Assembly: GCF_000519265.1 (NCBI RefSeq)
Contig: NZ_KI912608.1
Location: 49,665 to 113,664 of the forward strand
DNA length: 64,000 bases
Source: Desulfonatronum lacustre DSM 10312
Lineage (GTDB): Bacteria; Desulfobacterota; Desulfovibrionia; Desulfovibrionales; Desulfonatronaceae
Reading direction: 5' to 3'
Within the stretch, counting starts at the first letter, position 1, and each line of letters opens with the position of its first letter. Both the position numbers and the translations under genes were made by a program. Below, in pieces: positions 35,998 to 42,830 of this stretch. The notes under the pieces were generated by a model that saw nothing but the letters and a program-made list of their open reading frames with translations, did no database searches and was not told the DNA's origin.

Positions 35998-37273
35998 GAG
36001 GAATATCCGCTCGGGATGGGGAGGCGGAAATCGTCGTGAGCAAGGGCAGGAGCAGATCCCGGGCATCCCGGATCAGGGCCGCGCGGACCCGAGGGTCGTC
36101 CATATCCGGCGGCTCCACGCCCGTGGTGACGAGTTTGGCCGTCAGATCGCGCAGATCGGCTTTGAAGTCGTCCAGCCCGGCGGGGTCCTCTTCCAGGTCT
36201 TTCAAGGCTTGAAGCAGGGCGGCTTGAGGGGTGTCGCCCTCGGCGATGTCCTCGATGTTCACGTCCGGAGTCGTGTCCAGAATCACCTTTTCAACCCAGA
36301 CTCCGCGGCGGGAGACGTCGGTGGCGGTCAGTCGGATCTGGGCGACGAGCCGGTCCGGGTCGCGCACGGCCTGGGCGTGCAGCGGGGTTTGGCCGTAAAG
36401 GCGCAACCGGATGGCGGTCAGGCGGTCGTCCGGTCCGGCCGTGAGCGCGTCGCGCAGCCCGCTGGTCACGGCCAGGCGGAGGTCGTCCAGGTCGCGGGCC
36501 CCGGTCAGGTCCAGGTCCAGAAGCATCCAGCGCAGCACGTCCAGGATCACTCGTTCGGTCCGGACCGAGCCGTCCGGATGGACGTCCACCCGGACGCAGC
36601 CTTTGGCCCCGGCTTCCCGAATGTGCCGACCCTGGATACAGCCGCTGTAGACCACGTGCGGATCGCGGTGGACGATTTCGTGGTCGTGGACGTGGCCCAG
36701 AGCCCAATACTGGTAGCCTTTGGCCGTCAGGTCGGTCAGGGAGCAGGGAGCGTACCTGGCATGCCCGGCTCGTCCGGTCATGGCCGTGTGCAAGAGTCCG
36801 ATATTGAACAGGTCGGGCAAGGGGGCGGGGTAGGTCGCGGCCAGGTTGTCCAGGATTTCCCGCCCGGCGTAGGAGCGGCCGTGCACGGCCACGGGGAGGT
36901 CCGGAGAGCGCCAGGTGTCGGCTTTGGTCGAGGACAGAACGTGGACGTTTTCGGGCAGGCGCAAGGAAGCCGTCATGGGGTTGTCCGCGTCGTGGTTGCC
37001 CCGGATCATGACCACCTGAATGCCGTGCCCGCCCAGTCGGGACATCTGCTCGGCGAAATGGAGCAGGGTCTGGTAGTCCGGGCAATCGGCGTCGTACACG
37101 TCTCCGGCCAGGACGATCAAGGGAACGGCGTTGTCCACGGCGTAGTCCACCAGGTTGGCCAGGGCCTGACGGGTCGCTCCCCGGATTTCGTCCACGGGCG
37201 CGCCTTCATATCTGGACAATCCGTGCAACGGGCTGTCCAGATGGATGTCGGCGACGTGGAGGAAGGAAAACAT
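35987..37273 (-). CDS. Mre11/SbcD-like DNA repair exonuclease (YhaO family)
   Basis: This 428-residue calcineurin-like phosphoesterase has metal motifs FLHVADIHLDSPL at the N-terminus, LAGDVYD, MIRGNHDAD and WALGHVHDHEIV. It likely acts with the downstream YhaN-like ATPase in double-strand-break processing. ATG 37273 is selected because the conserved N-terminus begins there; a longer frame to 37462 gives an unconserved extension overlapping the DUF2442 gene. No strong ribosome site precedes it. Confidence 0.93.
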   Translation of the reverse strand: MFSFLHVADIHLDSPLHGLSRYEGAPVDEIRGATRQALANLVDYAVDNAVPLIVLAGDVYDADCPDYQTLLHFAEQMSRLGGHGIQVVMIRGNHDADNPMTASLRLPENVHVLSSTKADTWRSPDLPVAVHGRSYAGREILDNLAATYPAPLPDLFNIGLLHTAMTGRAGHARYAPCSLTDLTAKGYQYWALGHVHDHEIVHRDPHVVYSGCIQGRHIREAGAKGCVRVDVHPDGSVRTERVILDVLRWMLLDLDLTGARDLDDLRLAVTSGLRDALTAGPDDRLTAIRLRLYGQTPLHAQAVRDPDRLVAQIRLTATDVSRRGVWVEKVILDTTPDVNIEDIAEGDTPQAALLQALKDLEEDPAGLDDFKADLRDLTAKLVTTGVEPPDMDDPRVRAALIRDARDLLLPLLTTISASPSRADIPHAH

Positions 37274-37283
37274 GCTGGAAGGG

Positions 37284-37538
37284 CTATCGGTGAAGCTGCG
37301 CGTACAGCGTCTCCGGAGCGATGTCCGCCCCGTTGGGCCAGGCGATTGAGCCTCCCTCAATCCTGGCTCGTTGAAACAAAATCTGGTCTTTGAGCGGTTC
37401 GAAGATCGGCCCTTTGTCGAGGTAGCCGGAAAAGTCGATTTCTCCGGCAACTCCGTCGTCAAAGACGATGTGATAGGTGTAACGTCCTTTGTAGGTGATC
37501 TGGGTTACGTCATTCATGTTCCACATGTCGGACCTCAT
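37284..37538 (-). CDS. DUF2442 domain protein (putative antitoxin-like partner)
   Basis: This 84-residue protein contains [27 protein letters not shown], the DUF2442 core. The ATG at 37538 overlaps the stop of the DUF4160 gene (ATGA), which is why this start is preferred over two later methionines. DUF4160-DUF2442 pairs are widely found together and have been proposed as toxin-antitoxin-like modules; the roles are not firmly established. The pair lies between the rnf genes and yhaO. Confidence 0.85.
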   Translation of the reverse strand: MRSDMWNMNDVTQITYKGRYTYHIVFDDGVAGEIDFSGYLDKGPIFEPLKDQILFQRARIEGGSIAWPNGADIAPETLYAQLHR

Positions 37539-37795
37539 CGCAACGGTTCGATAGCGTTCAGTCGTTGATTGGCCTGTGCCAGATTCCAATTTTCTTCAAG
37601 GGACTGGGTGTTCAGGTCGATCCAGTCCCGGACCAGTCTGGTGGCCGTGCGGGATTGCAGATCGCCCTTGATGACGTTGCCGTAGAAGTCGAAGATCGCC
37701 TTGTTTCCCGAGTACTCCGTATGGATATGAGGAGGGGCGTGATCTTCGAAGAACATTCGAATGATGATGCCGAAAAAGCGGGATATCTCTGGCAT
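37535..37795 (-). CDS. DUF4160 domain protein (putative toxin-like partner)
   Basis: This 86-residue protein has the family hallmark [15 protein letters not shown] with three histidines and an acidic pair, and an upstream [13 protein letters not shown]. It is translationally coupled to DUF2442 by a 4-base overlap. It lies 28 bases downstream of rnfE. Toxicity is assumed from family proposals only. It is probably a small mobile module that entered the downstream side of the rnf cluster. Confidence 0.85.
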   Translation of the reverse strand: MPEISRFFGIIIRMFFEDHAPPHIHTEYSGNKAIFDFYGNVIKGDLQSRTATRLVRDWIDLNTQSLEENWNLAQANQRLNAIEPLR

Positions 37796-37823
37796 GAAGA
37801 GTCCGTCGGGGAATGTCCGTTGG

Positions 37824-38435
37824 TTACCCCTTGACGCCGGGATCCGTCTTGGCTCTGGCCCACCAGGTAAGCAGGCCCAGGGTGAAAAAGGCGCCAGGGG
37901 GCATGATCATGATGGTCCAGGAGTGCCACCAGAGGTCCCTGGCCGGGAGTGGAAAGCCGAGGATGGTTCCGAAGCCGAAGGGTTCGCGGATCAGGGCGAT
38001 AGCGATGAGCACGAAGGAGTAGCCCAGGCCGGTGGCCAGGCCGTCCAGGAGCGAGGGCCAGGGGCGGTTCTGGCTGGCAAAGGCCTCGGCCCGGCCCATG
38101 ATGATGCAGTTGGTGATGATCAGGCCCACGTAGGGGCCGATGAAGCGGTGAATGTCCGGGGCCCCGGCCCGGATCATGATGTCCACCATCATCACGAAGC
38201 TGGCGATGATCAGCACCTGGACCATCATCCGGATGCGCTTGGGAATGTAGTTGCGCAGGATGGAGACGGTCAGGTTGGACATGGCGGTGGTGAAGATCAC
38301 CCCGGCGCACATCAGCAGGGTGTTGGTCAGCAGGTTGGTCACGGCCAGGGCCGAGCAGATGCCCAGGACCTGGCGATAGACCGGATTTTCGGACCAGATG
38401 CCTTTCTCGAAAATGGTTTTGGATGTCTCGGCCAT
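37824..38435 (-). CDS. rnfE: RnfE-type membrane subunit (RsxE/NqrD family)
   Basis: This 203-residue protein with about six TM helices has the family start FEKGIWSENPVYRQVLGICSALAVT, and SNLTVSILRNYIPKRIR and NCIIMGRAEAFAS, typical of RnfE/NqrD. In Rnf it forms part of the membrane ion-translocating core with RnfA, RnfD and RnfG, coupling ferredoxin:NAD electron flow to Na+ or H+ transport. It starts 3 bases after rnfG ends. The partner RnfA, usually encoded next, is absent; DUF4160 follows instead. Confidence 0.9.
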   Translation of the reverse strand: MAETSKTIFEKGIWSENPVYRQVLGICSALAVTNLLTNTLLMCAGVIFTTAMSNLTVSILRNYIPKRIRMMVQVLIIASFVMMVDIMIRAGAPDIHRFIGPYVGLIITNCIIMGRAEAFASQNRPWPSLLDGLATGLGYSFVLIAIALIREPFGFGTILGFPLPARDLWWHSWTIMIMPPGAFFTLGLLTWWARAKTDPGVKG

Positions 38436-38438
38436 GGC

Positions 38439-39137
38439 TTAGCCCTCGGGGTCGGCGGCGTGGGAAGCGTCCTGGTAGGCCTGCCGAAACCGGTGCAGGT
38501 CGTTGTTCAGCATGTCCATCAGCGCCTGGGAAGTCCCCGTGGCGCCGGTGATGGCGTCAACACGGTTGGGAGCGTCGGGATCCAGGGCCTGGCCGATGAT
38601 CACCCGACGGTCCCGGGGGCGGTCCCAGGCAATGCTCAGGCCCTGAAATTGTTCGAGAAACCAGTCCTCCTCAATCCGTCCTCCCAGTCCAGGCGTTTCC
38701 GCGTGCTGGAGAAAACGGATGTTGCGCACGGTGGTCAGGTCCGGGCTGAGCACGATAATGCCGCGAATCAGGTCCCAGACGCCCTGGCCCTGGAAGATGA
38801 AGCCCACGTCCGCGTCGTGGTCGTCCGCCTGGTCGCCCGCTTGGTCGCCCGCTTGGTCTCCGGTGTCCGTGATCCGTTCGAAAACCGTCCAGGTGCGTTG
38901 ATCCGCGGGCAGGGTCTTTTCCCGGATATGTTCCTGTACAGCGGCGGCATAGGCTTCCGCGTCCCGTCCCTCGACGTTCAGGTCAAAGGCCTGGGCGATG
39001 GTCCGGTTGCGGTGGAGCTGTTCATTGCGGGCCAGCATGTCCTTGGTGCCGTGATGGACCAGGGATACTCCGGCACCGAAAAAGACGCTGATGGCCAACA
39101 TGAAACCAAGCACATAGGGGAGGGAGTCCTTTTTCAT
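38439..39137 (-). CDS. rnfG: RnfG-type FMN-binding subunit (NqrC family)
   Basis: This 232-residue protein has one N-terminal TM helix (YVLGFMLAISVFFGAGVSLV) and a periplasmic FMN domain. The covalent-flavin motif is seen as ITGATGTSQALMDM near residue 203. A repeat GDQAGDQAGDQADDHD, encoded by 12-bp tandem units, lies in the periplasmic domain and is unusual. ATG 39137 overlaps the rnfD stop by 4 bases (ATGA); longer frames upstream are not conserved. It is part of the short rnfD-G-E operon. Confidence 0.9.
   Translation of the reverse strand: MKKDSLPYVLGFMLAISVFFGAGVSLVHHGTKDMLARNEQLHRNRTIAQAFDLNVEGRDAEAYAAAVQEHIREKTLPADQRTWTVFERITDTGDQAGDQAGDQADDHDADVGFIFQGQGVWDLIRGIIVLSPDLTTVRNIRFLQHAETPGLGGRIEEDWFLEQFQGLSIAWDRPRDRRVIIGQALDPDAPNRVDAITGATGTSQALMDMLNNDLHRFRQAYQDASHAADPEG
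38825..38860 (-). repeat. 12-bp tandem repeat within rnfG
   Basis: About three copies of a unit TTGGTCGCCCGC (plus strand, with one variant at each end) encode GDQA-type repeats in RnfG. The unit length is a multiple of three, so copy-number change keeps the frame. Confidence 0.7.
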
Positions 39138-40201
39138 GCCTTTCCCCCTCCTGACGCGACTTTCGGCTTGGGAGCGGGCGTCGTGAAGCGCTTGATCCAC
39201 AGGTCCAGGGAAGGAGCGATCATGTTCCCCAGAAGGATGGAAAAGGCCACGGCCCCGTAAAATATGCCGTAGGAGCGGAAAAAGACGATCATCATCCCGA
39301 TGAACAGGCCGTAGATCCACTGCGACTTGGGCAGCTTCGGGGCGCTGACCGGCTCGGTGACCATGAAGACGGCGGCAAAGAGCAGGGCCCCGGAGAACAG
39401 TGTGAAATGCAGGGGCGGGACAGTTTCCACGCCGAGCCCGTAGCGGAGGAAAAGGCACAACGCGCTCGCGCCAAGGATCGGCGGGATCATCAACCGCCAC
39501 TGGGCCGTCTTGGTGTACAGCAGGTAGGCCGCGCCGAGCAAAATGGCCGCGGCGCTGACCTCGCCCATGGAGCCGGCCCCCAGGAGCAGGGTCTGCTCCC
39601 CGGCCTCGAAGAATCCGCCGATGGCGCCGGTGAACAGATCCAGGAAACCGACCTCGTAATCAAAACTCTTGCTTGCGACCATGGGCGTGGCCGAGGTCAT
39701 GGCGTCCACGACATCTTGTCCGCTTTGGCGCAGATATTCCGGCAACTCTTCCGTCGCGGTCATGCTCCAGTGGATGAACCCGCCGGGAAAGTCCCGGAAC
39801 ACGGGAACGAATTGGTTGGTCATCTGCAGGGGGAAGCTCAGCCAGACAAAGGCCCGGCCGACAATGGCCGGATTGAAGACGTTCTTGCCGAACCCGCCGA
39901 ACAACTCCTTGCCGAACAGGATGCCCACGACAATGCCCACGGCCGTGATCCAGAAGGGAATGCTCGGGGGCAGGGACAAGGCGTACAGCGCCCCGGTGAC
40001 GAAACAGGCCTGGGTGACCTTGCCGCCCCGGCGCGAAGCCATGAACCATTCGGTGAGAAAGGCGAAAAGCATGGAAACGGCCAACACGGCCAACACGCGC
40101 AGACCGAAAAAATAGGTCGCGGTCACGATCACGGGCAAGAGCGCGTAGAGCACTTTGACCATGATTTTTTGTTTCTGGATATCAGGGAGTTTGATGGGCA
40201 T
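39134..40201 (-). CDS. rnfD: RnfD-type membrane subunit (NqrB family)
   Basis: This 355-residue protein with about nine to ten TM helices is of RnfD rather than the longer NqrB size. Family stretches are GKELFGGFGKNVFNPAIVGRA (in parts) and the flavin-attachment-like DAMTSATPMV near residue 190. MVTEPVSAPKLPKSQWIYGL is the C-terminal RnfD signature. It is the first gene of the D-G-E set here. RnfC, normally upstream, is not present and no good ribosome site is visible before ATG 40201; the next gene upstream is the DUF554 gene, 98 bases away. Confidence 0.9.
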   Translation of the reverse strand: MPIKLPDIQKQKIMVKVLYALLPVIVTATYFFGLRVLAVLAVSMLFAFLTEWFMASRRGGKVTQACFVTGALYALSLPPSIPFWITAVGIVVGILFGKELFGGFGKNVFNPAIVGRAFVWLSFPLQMTNQFVPVFRDFPGGFIHWSMTATEELPEYLRQSGQDVVDAMTSATPMVASKSFDYEVGFLDLFTGAIGGFFEAGEQTLLLGAGSMGEVSAAAILLGAAYLLYTKTAQWRLMIPPILGASALCLFLRYGLGVETVPPLHFTLFSGALLFAAVFMVTEPVSAPKLPKSQWIYGLFIGMMIVFFRSYGIFYGAVAFSILLGNMIAPSLDLWIKRFTTPAPKPKVASGGGKA

Positions 40202-40299
40202 TGGAGTAGCGGTTGGGGATCAGGGAAGGCGTCCGGGTTGGAAGGAATATCCGGAATGGCGCATCATCACATGTTGCTTCCCATTGAGGGGTTTGCCTA

Positions 40300-40989
40300 T
40301 CAAATCCACCCGGAAAAGAAAACCGTGAACAGCACGGCGAAGACCAGGGAGGGGAGCATGTTGGTGACGTTGATGGTCTTCAGTTCCAGCAGGTTGATGC
40401 CGATGCCCATGATCAGCAGGCCGCCGGTGGAGGTGAGCTGGGCGATGATCGGCTCGGTGAACAGGCCTTGGGCCTGCCCGGCCAGAAGGGTGATGGAGCC
40501 CTGGTAGAGTAGGATGGACAGAAAGGAGAACAGGACGCCGATGCCGTAGGTGGAGGCCAGGGGGATGCAGATGAAGCCGTCCAGGATGGATTTGGTCAGC
40601 AGGATGGTCCGGTCGCCGCGGATGCCTTCGTCGATGGAGCCGAGAATGGCCATGGACCCGATGCAGAAGAGCAGGGAGGCGGTGACGAAGCCGTCCGTGA
40701 ACCGGGCGTCCTTGGAGCCGAGGCGGCGTTTCAGGGCGTTGCCCGCCGCGGTCAGGCGATCGTCCAGGCGGATGAGCTGGCCACAGAGCGCGCCGCAGAG
40801 CATGGAAAAGACCAGGATCAGGATATTGGTGAAGCTCAAAGCCATGTGCAGGCCGATGACCAGCACGCAGAGCCCGATGGAATGATAGACCAGGGTCCGA
40901 TAGCGGTCCGAAAATCGGCCGCCGAGCATCAGGCCGAGCAGGCTGCCGAGGATGATGGCCCCGGCATTGATCAGGGTTCCGATGGGCAT
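40300..40989 (-). CDS. DUF554 family membrane protein
   Basis: This 229-residue protein with about six TM segments begins MPIGTLINAGAIILGSLLGLMLGGR, the DUF554 hallmark. It also contains SMAILGSIDEGIRGDRTILLTKSILDG (in parts) and ends GLLIMGIGINLLELKTINVTNMLP. A transport role is suggested for the family but not demonstrated. It is transcribed leftward and separated by 98 bases from rnfD, so operon membership with rnf is uncertain. Confidence 0.9.
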   Translation of the reverse strand: MPIGTLINAGAIILGSLLGLMLGGRFSDRYRTLVYHSIGLCVLVIGLHMALSFTNILILVFSMLCGALCGQLIRLDDRLTAAGNALKRRLGSKDARFTDGFVTASLLFCIGSMAILGSIDEGIRGDRTILLTKSILDGFICIPLASTYGIGVLFSFLSILLYQGSITLLAGQAQGLFTEPIIAQLTSTGGLLIMGIGINLLELKTINVTNMLPSLVFAVLFTVFFSGWI

Positions 40990-41070
40990 GGCCGCGTTGT
41001 CTACCGCGAAGGGCCGCGGAAAACAATCGGGAACTCTCCCGGATCACGCGAGGGTCGCTCCGGGTGAAAG

Positions 41071-41655
41071 CTATTTGTCGTCGGATTGTTCAACGTTCTG
41101 GCCGATGGAGAATGCCGGTCCGAGATACTCGCCGAGCCCATGATAGGTGCGGATTACCGGGCCGAAGGCCACGGGGCGGAGCTTGTCCAGGTCCGGCAGA
41201 CCGTCCGGGCCGAGGATCGCTTCGTCGGCCTTGATGTCCAGAATTTCACCGATAAACATGGTGTGCAGCCCCAGTTTCACGGTCTGGAGCAGCCGACACT
41301 CGGCCGCCAGGGCGAATTCCTGGATGTACGGCGCGTCTACCAGGGTGCTTTTGACCGGGGTCAGGCCGGTGGCGGCGAACTTGTCCGCGGTTTTGCCCGA
41401 AGCGATGCCGCAGTAGTCGGCGAGCATGACGTCCTGTTCCGTGGAGACGTTAACAGTGAAGGCCTTGCGGGCGGTGATGCAACCGTAGGTATAGGTGACC
41501 TTGCGCAACGAGATGGTCAGGCACGGCGGCTTGGAGCAGCAGACGCCCCCCCAGGCGATGGTCATGATGTTTGGTTTGTCCTGCTGATCATAGGACCCGA
41601 CAACCCACACCGGGGTCGGGAAAACAAGGGGCTTTGCTCCGAGTGACTGCTTCAT
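41071..41655 (-). CDS. Flavin reductase family protein (FMN-binding split barrel)
   Basis: The protein is 194 residues from ATG 41655, preceded by GGAGGT, which rules out the longer frame to 41700. The core PVWVVGSYDQQDKPNIMTIAWGGVCCSKPP is typical of flavoredoxin-like proteins, with FTVNVSTEQDVMLADYCG following. In Desulfovibrio, flavoredoxin-type proteins bind FMN and take part in electron transfer in sulfur metabolism; that assignment is inference. It is divergent from the USP gene. Confidence 0.9.
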   Translation of the reverse strand: MKQSLGAKPLVFPTPVWVVGSYDQQDKPNIMTIAWGGVCCSKPPCLTISLRKVTYTYGCITARKAFTVNVSTEQDVMLADYCGIASGKTADKFAATGLTPVKSTLVDAPYIQEFALAAECRLLQTVKLGLHTMFIGEILDIKADEAILGPDGLPDLDKLRPVAFGPVIRTYHGLGEYLGPAFSIGQNVEQSDDK

Positions 41656-41706
41656 GGGGACCTCCAGGAAACGAATGTTGGCGAACGTTTCAGATAGCAT
41701 GCTTAC

Positions 41707-41720
41707 GTGCGTGATCGCAC
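41707..41720. promoter_or_regulatory. Small palindrome in flavin reductase/USP divergent promoter region
   Basis: GTGCG-TGAT-CGCAC has two 5-base arms around 4 bases, located 52 bases upstream of the flavin reductase start in a 241-base divergent region. It could be an operator for either gene. No family of regulator is recognised. Confidence 0.3.
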
Positions 41721-41896
41721 TTGATTAACGCATTCCGGCTGATCTGGAAAGGGCGCGAGGATTGACCCTTTGTGCGTATTTGTGGGAACATCCCGCTTTT
41801 GCTTCACTGGAGGATATTGGTGGAAAGGGTGGATGGCTCGATTCCTTCATCCTGCGCAGAGAAGCGCTTGAACGCTCTCATCACAAGGGTTGGATC

Positions 41897-42787
41897 ATGG
41901 AAAAACACCTGCTTCTGGCTGTCGGCGATGATCAGAGCTCCTTGCAGGCCGTTCGATTCGTAAATCATTTCTTTGGCCAAAAGCATGCGGTTCGATTGAC
42001 CTTGTTGTATGTGGCGCCTCAACCGCCGGCGGTGTATCTCGACGACAGCGACGTCTATCATCGCAAAAGATGGACCGAGGATTGGAAGCGGGGACAGGAG
42101 CATCGGGCCCAGGAGTTGCTTGCCCAGGGCAAGACCGCGCTGGTGGATTCCGGCTTTCTCGCCAAAGGCATCTCGACCAAGTTCATTTTCAGCCAGTACG
42201 GTTCGGCCAAGGACTTGATCCAGGAATCCGCCAAAGGTCATTTTGACGCCTTGGTCCTTGGACGTCGCGGGCTTTCCCGTTTCGAGGAGCTGTTCGTGGA
42301 CAGCGTCACTAAGCGGATCATGAACGAGGAATTATCCTTTCCGATCTGGGTCTGCCAGCGCCCGGAACGGAGGCGGAAAAACGTGCTCGTAGCGGTGGAC
42401 GGCTCCGAGCCCTGCGTCCAGATCGCCGACCATGTCGGCTTCATCGTGGCCGATCAACCCGAGCAGAACGTCGTTCTCGCGCACATCCCCAACAGCCAGA
42501 TTCCGGAGTCCGAATACCAGGGCTTTTTTGAGCACGCCCTTGCTTCCCTCTTGGAGAACGGTGTTTCCAGGGAAAGAATTCAGACCAAGGTGCTGAGTGG
42601 GGCAAGCCCTGCTTTTGCCTTGCAGCAGGAAGCCGATACAGGACGATATGCGGTTGTCGCCGTGGGCCGCACGGGGGCTTCGGGGCCGGGTTATTTTTCC
42701 ATGGGTTCGGTCAGCAGGACCCTTTTGGCCAAGCTTGAAGGGGCCGCTTTGTGGGTCAGTCCCTCGTTGTGTCGCCTCAAAAGCTGA
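41897..42787 (+). CDS. Tandem universal stress protein (two UspA domains)
   Basis: The protein is 296 residues from ATG 41897, where the conserved HLLLAVGDDQSSLQAV begins. Two UspA domains lie in residues 1-150 and 155-290; the second starts KNVLVAVDGSEPCVQIADH. The nucleotide-binding GxxG-like motifs are VLGRRGLSRFEELF-VDSVT in the first domain and VGRTGASGPGYFSMGSVS in the second. Such proteins bind ATP/AMP and act in stress tolerance. It lies 43 bases before the P-type ATPase gene, a pairing that suggests joint regulation. Confidence 0.92.
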   Translation: MEKHLLLAVGDDQSSLQAVRFVNHFFGQKHAVRLTLLYVAPQPPAVYLDDSDVYHRKRWTEDWKRGQEHRAQELLAQGKTALVDSGFLAKGISTKFIFSQYGSAKDLIQESAKGHFDALVLGRRGLSRFEELFVDSVTKRIMNEELSFPIWVCQRPERRRKNVLVAVDGSEPCVQIADHVGFIVADQPEQNVVLAHIPNSQIPESEYQGFFEHALASLLENGVSRERIQTKVLSGASPAFALQQEADTGRYAVVAVGRTGASGPGYFSMGSVSRTLLAKLEGAALWVSPSLCRLKS

Positions 42788-42830
42788 ATAGGTGATTCCG
42801 ATAATTTTTAAGGGTCTTGAGAAATACTTC

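Noticed and set aside
37824..40201. Na+-translocating NQR operon
   Set aside because: Subunit sizes fit Rnf better (355-residue RnfD rather than about 410-residue NqrB) and nqrA, nqrE and nqrF are absent; NqrBCD identity is not fully excluded.
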